This document shows positions 24,580 through 33,123 of a DNA stretch of 64,000 nucleotides, in pieces; within the stretch, counting starts at the first letter, position 1; the number at the start of each line of letters is the position of its first letter. The position numbers and the translations under genes were made by a program. The notes under the pieces were generated by a model, which worked only from the letters and a program-made list of their open reading frames with translations, was not told the DNA's origin and ran no database searches. The stretch is from assembly GCF_018130785.1 (NCBI RefSeq), contig NZ_JAFCJT010000027.1:1-64000 (forward strand), given 5' to 3'. This stretch comes from Bradyrhizobium liaoningense (GTDB taxonomy: Bacteria > Pseudomonadota > Alphaproteobacteria > Rhizobiales > Xanthobacteraceae).

Positions 24580-25698
24580 CTATGGTTTGCGGCCGATCAC
24601 CGCGCCGTTGGCGGCGGGGGCGTCGAACCAGACCGTCTCGATGTTGCGGAAGCCGGCTTCCTTGAGCCAGGCTGAATATTCGGCCGACGCGTAGTTTCGC
24701 CCCTCAGTCTCGATCAGCATGTTGAGGCTCATCAGGGCGGCCGGCGCCGGCCCGGTCTTTTCGTCGTTGACGAGAAGCTCGCTGATGACGATTGCGCCGC
24801 CGCTCGGCAAAGCCTCGAAGGACCGGCGCAGCAGCGCGCGGTTCTTCGCTTCCTCCCAGTCATGCAGGATCATCGACAGGAGATGCAGGTCGTGACCACC
24901 GGGAATCTGTTCGAAGAAGCTGCCGACGGCGGTCTCGATACGTTCGGCCAGGCCGGCCTCGGCGATTTTTCCCGCGGCGATCGCGGCCACATGCGGCAGA
25001 TCGAATACGGTCGCGCGCAACTCCCCATACATTTTGCAAAGCTCGATGTCGTACGCGCCCGATCCGCCGCCGATGTCCAGCAGGCGGTGGAAATGACAGA
25101 GATCCACGGCTTCGCCGAGCCTGCGGGCGGTCATCGCGGAGAGCGAATGCATCGCCTCCCAGAAGGTCGCCAGCATCGTAGGATCTTCACCCTCGAACAT
25201 CGAAGACTGCGCTGTCGGGTCCCACGTGGTTGGCCGGTTCGTGTGCAGGGCCTCGGCGAGTCTGCCCCAGCCCGCGTAGAGCCGCTTGTCGGCCATTTCC
25301 ACGAAGCCACCGAAGTAATACGGCTTCCCGCGCACGAGAAAGGCTTCGCTCAGGGGCGTATTGCGATAGCGACCGTCCCTCTTCTCCAGAAGCCCGAGCG
25401 CAGCGCAGCCGGTCAACAGCATCTCGGCCGGGCGCGGATGCAGGCCGAGTGCCTCCGCCAGCTCCGCAATCGTGGTGTCGGCACCGTCCGCAAGGTGAGT
25501 GAACAAGTCCTCCTCGTGTGCTGCAGCCAGGGTCTTGAATGCCCAGAAGCCGGTCGAAAGGGCCATGAGCGGGACCGCCGAAGGCATCTCCTGTGTGGTG
25601 ACGATTGGCGGACCGGCTGCGCGCAGCGTTGTCCCGCCCGCGCCGGGCCGGTGGGCAAGTGTCGTCCTTTGCGCAGCAGCGTGCTGATGGTTGGGCAT
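24580..25698 (-). CDS. SAM-dependent O-methyltransferase (dimerisation winged helix + AdoMet domain)
   Basis: The 372-residue protein has an N-terminal dimerisation winged helix (about residues 45-120, LMALSTGFWAFKTLAAA and IAELAEALGLHPRPAEMLL) and an AdoMet-binding class I domain with LLDIGGGSGAYDIELCK (about 208-224) and VFDLPHV. It matches the hydroxyindole/hydroxyneurosporene O-methyltransferase group, where a His-Asp pair activates the hydroxyl; LSMILHDWEEAKN contains the expected His-Asp. ATG 25698 follows GAGGAG. The substrate is unknown. Co-transcription with the cytochrome c downstream is suggested by the 11-base gap. Confidence 0.88.
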   Translation of the reverse strand: MPNHQHAAAQRTTLAHRPGAGGTTLRAAGPPIVTTQEMPSAVPLMALSTGFWAFKTLAAAHEEDLFTHLADGADTTIAELAEALGLHPRPAEMLLTGCAALGLLEKRDGRYRNTPLSEAFLVRGKPYYFGGFVEMADKRLYAGWGRLAEALHTNRPTTWDPTAQSSMFEGEDPTMLATFWEAMHSLSAMTARRLGEAVDLCHFHRLLDIGGGSGAYDIELCKMYGELRATVFDLPHVAAIAAGKIAEAGLAERIETAVGSFFEQIPGGHDLHLLSMILHDWEEAKNRALLRRSFEALPSGGAIVISELLVNDEKTGPAPAALMSLNMLIETEGRNYASAEYSAWLKEAGFRNIETVWFDAPAANGAVIGRKP

Positions 25699-25980
25699 GG
25701 TGCTCTCCTCAGGTTGTGACGGTCAATTCGCCGCTCTCAAGCGGCGCGGCCGTGCCAAGGCTCGCGAGGACTATCTGACGCGAAGCCGTGCAGAGCCGTG
25801 GTCCGCCGCAACGCACCGCAGGACCATCTGTTGATTTGCGGCTCAGGACCTGAGGCGAAGACTAGAAGCGATGCGGGAATACGGAAGGTCCAATCTGCGG
25901 ATGATCGAGCAGTCCAATTCGGGCGGCATGGGCGGCGTATCTGGGGGAACACTCCGCGCCGTCACCGTCGGTGCCATCGG

Positions 25981-27432
25981 TCACGCCGCCTTTCGACGTC
26001 GGGCCATATGTTCGTCGAAGCATCGACGCAGCCGCTTCATACCTTCAGCGATCCGCGTCGTTTCGATTCCCCCATATCCCAGCATGATGCCGGCTTGAGG
26101 CTTTCCTTCCAGCGGGAACGATCGAATGGCGACGCCGAGGGCGAGGGCTCGTGATGCGATCGCGTCGATATCGTCGAGCGATCCTCTTCGCGCATAGGCG
26201 GCGACATGCAGCCCGGTGCTCGATGGAACGAGATCAAGGTAGTCGCCGAAGTTCCTCTTGATCTCCGCGGTCAGCATCTCGTGCCGTTCGCTATAGATGC
26301 GGCTGACCCTGCGAATGTGGCGCGCAAACGCGCCCTCGTCGATGAATTGCGCCAGCGCGTCCTGCGCTGTTGTCGCAGTATGCCAGTCGGTTACGAACTT
26401 CGCTTTGTACGCCGCCTCTCGCAGCGACGGCGGCACGACCATGAAGGCCAGCCGTAGCGCCGGCAGCAACGTCTTCGAGAACGTGCCGACATATACGACG
26501 CGCCCGGTCGCATCCAGCGTCTGAAGCGGCTCGAGCGGACGTCCGCCGAAGCGAAATTCGCTGTCGTAATCGTCCTCGACGATGACCGCGTTGTTGCGCT
26601 CGGCCCAGGCAAGCAGCGCATGTCGACGCGACAGGCTCATGGCCATGCCGAGGGGGAATTGGTGCGAGGGCGTCACATACACCACCCTGGCCTCGGCCGG
26701 CAGCGCCTCGACGACCAGACCTTCACTGTCGACCGGCACGCCGATGATGCGCGCGCCCAGTGCCCTGAACAGGTCCTTCGCCGGCACATAACCCGGTTTC
26801 TCCACCGCGACGATATCGCCGGGCTCGACAAGGACGCGGGCAATGATATCGAGAGCCTGTTGAGTGCCGTTGGTCACGATGACGTCGGCGGGCGCGCCGG
26901 TGACGCTTCGTGAAACTCCGATATGGCGCGCGATCGCCACGCGAAGGTCCCAATTGCCCGCGGGCGCTTCGTAAACGCCATCCGCCCTCTCGCGCGAGCG
27001 CAGTGCGCTGGCGACGACCCGCCGCCAGGCTCGGTGCGGAAACAGCGAAGCATCCGGATGGCCGGCGTCGAAGTCGAAGCGCGCCGCGCGGAAAGCGGGC
27101 GCCGGAAGCGCTATCGTCTCCCAAACTGCGCGCACCCGAATTGAACGAGCTGCTGCCGATCGCCTTGATTTCGACGCCGGACGTTTGGTCCCGAACTGAT
27201 GATTGACGAATGTCCCGGCGCCGGTATGGGATCTTGCAAATCCTTCCGCGAGGAGGCTTTCATACGCGACGGTCACCGTGGATCGTGAAACCGCGAGCGC
27301 GGCGGCCAGTTCTCGCGTTGGTGACAGCCGCTCTCCGGGCCGAAGGCGTCCATCCAGGATGGCCTGCCGGATCTGTCGATAGATTTCGCCGCTGAGATCA
27401 TTTCGGCCAACAAGGCTGATATGAAAAGCCAT
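25981..27432 (-). CDS. MocR-family regulator (GntR winged helix + aminotransferase domain)
   Basis: The 483-residue protein joins an N-terminal GntR-type winged helix (about residues 10-75, with RLRPGERLSPTRELAAALAVSRSTV) to a fold-type I aminotransferase domain. The PLP lysine lies in GTFSKTLLPALRLAFMV, with VIVEDDYDSEF and NGTQQAL typical of MocR/PdxR. MocR proteins bind PLP and regulate genes for vitamin B6, amino acid or rhizopine metabolism. I chose ATG 27432 after a GGAG site, because the longer upstream frame lacks one. It transcribes toward the methyltransferase gene across a 282-base gap. Its target is not visible. Confidence 0.9.
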   Translation of the reverse strand: MAFHISLVGRNDLSGEIYRQIRQAILDGRLRPGERLSPTRELAAALAVSRSTVTVAYESLLAEGFARSHTGAGTFVNHQFGTKRPASKSRRSAAARSIRVRAVWETIALPAPAFRAARFDFDAGHPDASLFPHRAWRRVVASALRSRERADGVYEAPAGNWDLRVAIARHIGVSRSVTGAPADVIVTNGTQQALDIIARVLVEPGDIVAVEKPGYVPAKDLFRALGARIIGVPVDSEGLVVEALPAEARVVYVTPSHQFPLGMAMSLSRRHALLAWAERNNAVIVEDDYDSEFRFGGRPLEPLQTLDATGRVVYVGTFSKTLLPALRLAFMVVPPSLREAAYKAKFVTDWHTATTAQDALAQFIDEGAFARHIRRVSRIYSERHEMLTAEIKRNFGDYLDLVPSSTGLHVAAYARRGSLDDIDAIASRALALGVAIRSFPLEGKPQAGIMLGYGGIETTRIAEGMKRLRRCFDEHMARRRKAA

Positions 27433-27662
27433 CGCTCCGGCCTCTCTATCGATTTGCCGTCTTCTTGTGTGGACTGGCAACCTTGCACAAAGACGATCGT
27501 TCCACCGGACCGCCTGGTCGAGGTGTGGGGAAGCGCGACGCCGTGCTGGCCCTTCCGCGATATCCAACCGTCGATGTCCGCTATTGCGCCGTGATTGGCA
27601 GGGAAGCGGACATCTGAAGCGCCGGAGCGAAACGGCCGGCCAGGATGCAGTCCGAGACGCGC

Positions 27663-27890
27663 TTACTCGTCCTCGTCTTCGTCCTCGTCGTCATTCTCGT
27701 CTTCGTCGTCCTCTTCCTCGTCCGGGTCTTCCTCCACTTGCACGAGCGTGGCCAGCGGCAGCGTCTCGCGGAACAGATCGCCCTCCAAGCCCATCCAGAG
27801 GCAGAGCACGTCGTCCGCCTTCACTTCCGCAACCGTCAGCGGCTGGCCGCCGGATTTCAGCATCACGACATCGCCGGCTTTCAATTCCAT
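27663..27890 (-). CDS. YodC-like (DUF2158) protein with a long acidic tail
   Basis: The 75-residue protein has a YodC/DUF2158 domain in the first about 53 residues (LKAGDVVMLKSGGQPLTVAEV and VLCLWMGLEGDLFRETLPL). This is followed by a low-complexity tail of about 20 residues that is nearly all Asp and Glu. The family is small and uncharacterised. The acidic tail is much longer than the normal protein and could mimic nucleic acid or aid solubility. The gene is isolated between intergenic repeats. The coding-like frame and family motif make it likely real. Confidence 0.72.
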   Translation of the reverse strand: MELKAGDVVMLKSGGQPLTVAEVKADDVLCLWMGLEGDLFRETLPLATLVQVEEDPDEEEDDEDENDDEDEDEDE

Positions 27891-28264
27891 GAAATTGGTC
27901 CTTTCGGGTTGATCAGGGAGAGACTAGCAAGCCGTCATGACACGCGGAAAACGGACGGGCAGCAGGAGGCTCCGAACGTGCCTGGCCTGCATGGTTCGAG
28001 ACGCCCGCGTTGGCGGCCTCCTCACCATGAGGGTCTGATATCTCGCGCCCCGCAAAGCGCGACCTCATCCTGAGGGCCCGCCGCGGGCGGGCGCCTCAAA
28101 CGATGGTCCGCTGGCCTGGGACTGCAATAGCGGAGCTACCGCGCGATAACAAAGAGGCCGCCTTGGTTGGCGGGTTCTTTATTTCAGTCAAGCGCTGCCA
28201 CGCAGGGCTTCGTCTCATGTATTGAGGAATGCGCCTGAACTCTCGGACAGCGACCCATCAAGCG
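27891..28264. other. 374-base non-coding gap with an intergenic repeat
   Basis: The gap holds the imperfect inverted repeat at 27979-28120 and short flanks. There is no convincing reading frame or other element. Confidence 0.55.
27979..28120. repeat. Dispersed inverted repeat (about 140 bases)
   Basis: The unit begins CCTGGCCTGCATGGTTCGAG and ends TCAAACGATGGTCCGCTGGCC, imperfectly complementary ends around an interior with GCGGCCTCCTCACCATGAGGG and CTCATCCTGAGG. The 85-125 segment is a partial relative. It looks like a short non-autonomous intergenic repeat common in rhizobial genomes. Confidence 0.6.
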
Positions 28265-28642
28265 TCAGGTCGTACGACCTCGAACGACAGCATCGCATGG
28301 CACAAGCCGATCGACCTCATCGAGCTCCTTGGCATGATGGGCGCCCCACGCGCGAAGCGAATCCAACACGGGCCGCAGGCTTTCGCCGAGCGGGGTGAGC
28401 AGGTATTCGATCCCCTGACGATGCCCGGCGCTGGACTGTCGGCTCACCATTCCATGTTCTTCGAGCGCTCGCAGTTGCTCTAGCAACACCTTCTGCGAGA
28501 TGCCGACTATGCGCATCTCCAGCTCGCAGGTGCGTTGCGGGCCATCCAGCAGCACATCGAGGATGACCGCCTTCCAGCGTCCCGAAAAGACGCCCAGCGC
28601 GCGCTCGACCGGCAAGCCCGGTAGTCTCTTGATGATCTTCAT
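28265..28642 (-). CDS. HxlR-family regulator
   Basis: The 125-residue protein is an HxlR winged helix: FSGRWKAVILDVLLDGPQR, the recognition region RIVGISQKVLLEQLRALEEHGMV, and the wing YLLTPLGESLRPVL. HxlR proteins are typically redox- or aldehyde-responsive regulators of nearby oxidoreductase genes. It lies head-to-head with an ene-reductase gene, with an inverted repeat between them. ATG 28642 has no clear ribosome site. The long frame that continues minus-strand through the ene reductase is a shadow and was not used. Confidence 0.85.
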   Translation of the reverse strand: MKIIKRLPGLPVERALGVFSGRWKAVILDVLLDGPQRTCELEMRIVGISQKVLLEQLRALEEHGMVSRQSSAGHRQGIEYLLTPLGESLRPVLDSLRAWGAHHAKELDEVDRLVPCDAVVRGRTT

Positions 28643-28680
28643 CCGCCACTGACCAAAGGGTGTGTAGATGGAAATGACCA

Positions 28681-28698
28681 CCGAAGAATAACCTTCGG
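28681..28698. promoter_or_regulatory. Possible HxlR operator (inverted repeat)
   Basis: CCGAAG-AATAAC-CTTCGG, a six-base perfect inverted repeat with a six-base spacer, lies in the 81-base intergenic region, 26 bases before the ene-reductase start. A dyad of this size beside a divergent regulator is a plausible operator. Confidence 0.5.
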
Positions 28699-28723
28699 CA
28701 GAAATCTGCTGGAAGGACGATCT

Positions 28724-29902
28724 ATGACCGACTTGTTCGAATCTCAACTGCTCGGCGGCACTGTTCCGCTGAGGAACCGCATCGTCATGCCACCCATGAC
28801 CCGCACGCGAACGTCCGAGGGCGACTTCCCGACCGACGGTGACCTCCCGAATGCGCTGATGGCGACCTATTACGGGCAGCGGGCCAGTGCCGGCCTGATC
28901 ATTACCGAGGCCGCTGACGTGGATCAATCCGGCCATGGTTACGCGCGGACACCCGGAATCCACTCGAAAGCTCAAATGCAGGGCTGGCGTCTGGTGACCG
29001 ATGAGGTCCACCGGCATGACGGCACGATCTTCCTGCAGTTGTGGCACGTCGGCAGGATGGCGCATTCCTCGATTCTGCCGAACGGCCAGGCCCCGGTGGG
29101 CGCGACCGAGCAACGGGCCGAGGGCTCTTCGGTGTTTGCCCACGGCCCGGACGGCCGGTTGGGTTATATGCCTACGGAAACACCGAGGCCTCTCAGCACC
29201 GAGGAGGTGTTGGCCATGGTGGGCACTTTCGCCAAAGCCGCCGCCAATGCACGGAAGGTCGGGTTCGATGGTGTCGAACTGCATGCGGCCAACGGCTATC
29301 TGTTCGAGCAGTTCATGAACTCGGTGCTCAATACGCGCACCGACCGCTACGGCGGGCGCAGAATGGAAGATCGTACGCGCCTCCTGATGGAAGTCGTCGA
29401 TGCGGTGGTGGCTGAATTCGGTCCGGGGCGCGTTGGCGTTCGCCTGTCTCCGTTCGGCAAGTACGGCTCCATGCCGACTGACCCTCTTGTCGAGGACACC
29501 TTTCTGTACCTTGCCGAGCAACTTGGGCGCCGCGGAGTGGCATACATCCATCTGCTCTATGAGCTGATGCCCGACGCAAACATGGAGATGGCGGAGTTCA
29601 AACCTCGGTACCTCGACCATGCTCTGCTCGCCAAGGCTCGGGCGGCATTTCCTGGCGCCTTCATCTGGTGCGGCGGCTTCAATGACCGCGAGCGCGCCCA
29701 GGCTTCGCTCGACACCGGGTTGGTCGACCTGATCGCCTTCGGCAGACCGTATATCGCAAACCCGGACCTGGTTGAGCGTCTCAAGCACGGCTGGCAGTTG
29801 GCCGTAGCGGACCGGTCAACCTATTACACCCGACGCGGCGAGGTGGGTTACACGGACTTCCCTGCATATCGATCGGTGGCGCTGCACGCGGCGGCAGGCT
29901 GA
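28724..29902 (+). CDS. Old Yellow Enzyme-type ene reductase
   Basis: The 392-residue FMN protein is an Old Yellow Enzyme relative, reducing the alkene of activated enones or nitro compounds with NAD(P)H. It has the RNRIVMPPMTRTR segment (about residues 17-29), the substrate-binding His187/Asn190 pair in ELHAANGYLFEQFMN, and FMN-phosphate region IAFGRPYIANPDLVERLK near the C-terminus. The start ATG follows GGAAGGA. Control by the neighbouring HxlR regulator is likely. Exact substrate is unknown. Confidence 0.92.
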   Translation: MTDLFESQLLGGTVPLRNRIVMPPMTRTRTSEGDFPTDGDLPNALMATYYGQRASAGLIITEAADVDQSGHGYARTPGIHSKAQMQGWRLVTDEVHRHDGTIFLQLWHVGRMAHSSILPNGQAPVGATEQRAEGSSVFAHGPDGRLGYMPTETPRPLSTEEVLAMVGTFAKAAANARKVGFDGVELHAANGYLFEQFMNSVLNTRTDRYGGRRMEDRTRLLMEVVDAVVAEFGPGRVGVRLSPFGKYGSMPTDPLVEDTFLYLAEQLGRRGVAYIHLLYELMPDANMEMAEFKPRYLDHALLAKARAAFPGAFIWCGGFNDRERAQASLDTGLVDLIAFGRPYIANPDLVERLKHGWQLAVADRSTYYTRRGEVGYTDFPAYRSVALHAAAG

Positions 29903-30079
29903 CCGCGCCGGCGGGTCGAGCAGGCGTTGGGCCAGGCGGTGCTGCGGCTCCCTGCTGGTCGACCACGAAACCCGGCCGCAGACAGACGGAGCGCTAACGA
30001 CAGTGGTCGGTGCGATCGCGATGCATCAGCCCGATCACTACAGGCAGAACAGATCACACACGAAGACAGGAGTTAGACA

Positions 30080-30721
30080 ATGACTGGCAATTTGTCCGAC
30101 ATCAAGATTCCCGACAGCAAGATCGCGCGCGAGGCCGCCGAACTGGTACGGCAACACGAATCCGAGCTGTTGTTCAACCACTCGGTTCGCGTTTTTGTGT
30201 TTGGTGCGATGAAGGGCATTCGCCAGAATCTGAAGTTCGACTCCGAACTGCTCTATGTCTCAGCGCTGTTTCACGACTTGGGCCTTGTCGACGCTTATCA
30301 TACCGATTCAAAGCGGTTTGAAGTTGATGGCGCCGACGCAGCGCGCGAATTCCTTCGCAGTCATGGCATTCCCGACCCGAAAGCGGATCTGGTCTGGGAA
30401 GCCATCGCCCTCCATACCACGCCGGGCATTCCCCAATACATGCGGCCCGAGATCGCCCTCACCAATGCCGGTGTCCTGGTTGATGTCATCGGAGTCGGAT
30501 ATGATGAATACACGCCTGAACAACGCGACGAAGTCCTTGCCGCCTTTCCCCGGGGTGACAATTTCAAGAGTGATTTTATCCAGGTTCAGACTTGCTCTGC
30601 CTTGAAGAAACCTCTGACGACGTTAGGCACCGTCAATTTCGATTATATCCAGCAACACGACCCCGCATTTCATCTGCCAGGCGCGTGCGCTCTGATCCGC
30701 AACGCGCCCTGGCGCAGCTGA
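30080..30721 (+). CDS. HD-domain phosphohydrolase-like protein
   Basis: The 213-residue protein has the HD superfamily metal site: His34 in FNHSVRVF, then His65-Asp66 in LFHDLGL, and a further His in IALHTTPG (near 112) followed by the distal VLVDVIGVGYDEY. Members of this group include cyanamide hydratase-like enzymes and phosphohydrolases, so the reaction is not fixed. It is cytoplasmic and has no signal peptide. ATG 30080 follows AGGAG. The gene is alone, 177 bases after the ene reductase. Confidence 0.75.
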   Translation: MTGNLSDIKIPDSKIAREAAELVRQHESELLFNHSVRVFVFGAMKGIRQNLKFDSELLYVSALFHDLGLVDAYHTDSKRFEVDGADAAREFLRSHGIPDPKADLVWEAIALHTTPGIPQYMRPEIALTNAGVLVDVIGVGYDEYTPEQRDEVLAAFPRGDNFKSDFIQVQTCSALKKPLTTLGTVNFDYIQQHDPAFHLPGACALIRNAPWRS

Positions 30722-31077
30722 GCCGCCGTGGGCGTGGATTCGGAGTCGGTGTGGTTGTGGATGCCCACAACTCCGAAGAGCAGTTGATTGGGCGAGCAGC
30801 GGAGCTGCGTCGCGCCAATCACGCCCCTGAGGTCGTGTCAGCGCCGCTGCTCGGCGCGCCAGACGGTGCGCGTTAGACCGAGTGATTGGGCGTGATCGCC
30901 TCACGACACCTTGGGTCCAGCCGCCTAGATTCCGATCTTGGCGGTCATGCGTTGAAGGGATCGGAGACAACGAATGGAAGCTGCCATTGGAATGTTGATG
31001 TAGCGCGGTGACCTCGCGAACCATGTGATCGGCGACTTTTTCAACTCACTCGCAAACGAGCTTGTAAAGCTGCACAT
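30722..31077. other. 356-base non-coding gap
   Basis: No recognisable gene, repeat, terminator or RNA was found. A minus-strand 50-residue frame immediately before the cyclase lacks a ribosome site and was rejected. The cyclase promoter must be here, but I could not identify it. Confidence 0.4.
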
Positions 31078-32079
31078 ATGTTCTATTCGCCGCGCCCCCA
31101 CTCTCTCGGTCCTGCCATTGTGCTGGCAGCGTGCATCTTCCTTGTCGACACGCTGTCCTCTCTTCAATTTGCTGTAGCCTCTTTGTACGTGGTCGTCGTC
31201 TTGATTGGCGCGTACGATCTTCAACGCCGCGGAATCATTCTGACTGGGATATGTTGCGCGACGTTGACCGCGCTCAGTTACGTGCTTGCACACGGATGCA
31301 CGGTGGAGGGCGCCGCGCCGTTGAGGTCTTTGGTAAGCTTCGTATCGATTACGATTACTGTGGTCTTGGTGATTAGAAACCGTTCGGCAAATGAGCGCCT
31401 TGCAGACGTCAAACGAGAGCGCACAAATTTAGCGCGTTTCTTCTCTCCAAAAATCGTTGAACAGCTTGTTCAGATCGACGTGCCCCTTTCTGTGGCGCGC
31501 CGTCAGAAAGCAGCGGTGCTATTCGCCGACGTCGTCGGATTTACTACCCATGCATCTGGCAAACCACCCGACGAAATCATTGGGCTCCTGCGCGATTTGC
31601 TGGGCTTACTCAGCGAGGCCGTCTTTTTGTGCGAGGGCTCGATAGACAAGTTCCTTGGGGACGGCCTCATGGCCGTGTTCGGCCCGCCAATTCCCGGCCG
31701 GCAAGATGCAACAAACGCAGCGCTTTGCGCATTGCAGATACGTGAGCGTCTTGGCCGTTGGAACGAGCAACATGCCAACGACCCTGATAAGGCCATTCGC
31801 ATTGCCGTCGGTATCCATTGCGGCGAGGTTATACAGGGCGATGTTGGCACCGACAAACGGCTTGAATTCACCGTGGTGGGCGACACTGTGAACATCGCGA
31901 GCCGTGTCGAATCTTACTGCCGGGTTCTTGATGCGACGGTGCTTGTCACTGGTGAATTCATGAAATCTCTTCTCGCCGAGGGCAGTTTCGACGTTGCCGA
32001 AGCCTTCACTAGTGAAGGCAAGCATCTGCTTCGAGGTCGCAAAGAGCCCATTCAACTCTACAGTTTAAAAGCAGGTTGA
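31078..32079 (+). CDS. Membrane class III adenylate cyclase
   Basis: The 333-residue protein has three N-terminal membrane helices (about residues 10-30, 35-48 and 54-72, with a fourth weak one near 84-100) and a cytoplasmic class III cyclase domain from about 140. Metal Asp151 (LFADVVGFT) and Asp195 (DKFLGDGL) are present, as are Lys191 for the adenine and the N-R pair in VVGDTVNIASRVE. All catalytic residues appear intact, so it should make cAMP. No ribosome site is evident before ATG 31078, so the start may be later or translation weak. Confidence 0.87.
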   Translation: MFYSPRPHSLGPAIVLAACIFLVDTLSSLQFAVASLYVVVVLIGAYDLQRRGIILTGICCATLTALSYVLAHGCTVEGAAPLRSLVSFVSITITVVLVIRNRSANERLADVKRERTNLARFFSPKIVEQLVQIDVPLSVARRQKAAVLFADVVGFTTHASGKPPDEIIGLLRDLLGLLSEAVFLCEGSIDKFLGDGLMAVFGPPIPGRQDATNAALCALQIRERLGRWNEQHANDPDKAIRIAVGIHCGEVIQGDVGTDKRLEFTVVGDTVNIASRVESYCRVLDATVLVTGEFMKSLLAEGSFDVAEAFTSEGKHLLRGRKEPIQLYSLKAG

Positions 32080-32214
32080 GCTTTCATACGTCCAGGCGGA
32101 TTTGCACGGCTCCGAGATCAATCAGCTCAGTGTGACGGTGGGGCGGATGGTTGCCGGAGGGCAACGGCGCCCGTTCGCTGCGCGGTCTCGTGCGCGGAAC
32201 GCTCGAATGTCGAG

Positions 32215-32237
32215 AGGCCGCTTATCAGGCGGCCTTT
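32215..32237 (+). terminator. Hairpin with weak T-run, possible cyclase terminator
   Basis: AGGCCGC (32215-32221), loop of seven, GCGGCCT (32229-32235), then TT. It lies 136 bases after the cyclase stop. A short T-run makes it a moderate candidate. Confidence 0.45.
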
Positions 32238-32370
32238 CCATCGCAAGCGTTGCTATGATGGCATCATGCCCGTGTTTTGCCCGACGGGTCAAAGGCTTTT
32301 CGTAAAATCCGTAAGTCCTTGAATTTGCAGCGGCCGGCTACTGTGCATGGGGTTGTTTTCGCTGTTTTAG

Positions 32371-33123
32371 TCAGACCGGCCCCGGCACGAGCTCGGTCAG
32401 CGAGCGGATGATGCGATCCGGCTTGACGGTCGATCCCTCGGGCAGGCCGTCGCCATGCACGTCGATCCAGATCGAATAGATGCCGAGGCGTTGCGGCGTC
32501 ACGACTTCCCATTCCAGATTGTCGCCGATCATCCAGGTGTCGTCTGCGGTGACGCCGAGGGCGTCCATCGCGTGCAGATAGGCGCGCTCCTCGGGCTTGC
32601 CGAAACCGTGCTCGCCCTCGATCTGGATGTGATCGAAGCGATGGGTCAGCTCGAAGCGCTCGACCTTGGCGCGCTGCATGTCGGCGGCGCCGTTGGTGAC
32701 CAGCGCGAGCTTGACGCCGTGCGCCTTGAACGCGTCGATCGCATCATGCGCGCCCGGAAAAACGAAGATCGCTTCCTCGCGATAGGTGGTGAAGCGGTCG
32801 GCGAGGCGATTGGCGAGATCGTCGGAGAGGGCGCGGTGGCCGTCTGCGGCGAGCGCGGCGAAGCCGCCTCGCACCGTGAGCCGCCGTGCCTCGCCAAGCT
32901 TCATCCGCCACGCGGCTTCCGCAGTCGACCAGAACTGCCGCGCATAGGCGAGCACCGCGGTCGCGACCTGCGGCGGCGGCAGCGGCGCGAGCTCCTCGGC
33001 AAACTCGTTCGCGATCGTGTTCCAGGCGATCTCGGGCCGGCCATAGGCCGAGAGGATGGTGTCGTCCATGTCGATCAGCATGGCGCGCGGCAGCGGCTTT
33101 GATGCGGGCTTCATCGCGGTCAT
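32371..33123 (-). CDS. HAD-superfamily hydrolase (subfamily IA)
   Basis: The 250-residue protein has the HAD catalytic Asp pair in AMLIDMDDTILSAYG (about residues 15-29), the second motif T/S as LALVTNGAADMQR (about 140-152), the Lys in GFGKPEERAY (about 173-182), and the acidic third motif WMIGDNLEWEV. The alpha-helical cap is of the C1 type, as in phosphoglycolate or nucleotide phosphatases. The substrate is not predictable. I chose ATG 33123, which overlaps the hemF stop as ATGA and has GGAGGT 9 bases upstream. ATG 33129 is too close to the site. It is the last gene of the trmL operon. Confidence 0.87.
   Translation of the reverse strand: MTAMKPASKPLPRAMLIDMDDTILSAYGRPEIAWNTIANEFAEELAPLPPPQVATAVLAYARQFWSTAEAAWRMKLGEARRLTVRGGFAALAADGHRALSDDLANRLADRFTTYREEAIFVFPGAHDAIDAFKAHGVKLALVTNGAADMQRAKVERFELTHRFDHIQIEGEHGFGKPEERAYLHAMDALGVTADDTWMIGDNLEWEVVTPQRLGIYSIWIDVHGDGLPEGSTVKPDRIIRSLTELVPGPV

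Noticed and set aside
28265..29788. 507-codon minus-strand frame opposite the ene reductase
   Set aside because: Only its last 125 codons (28265-28642) form a recognisable HxlR protein; the rest is an antisense shadow.
30925..31077. Minus-strand frame of 50 codons just before the adenylate cyclase
   Set aside because: No ribosome site, no recognisable family, and it abuts the cyclase start directly.
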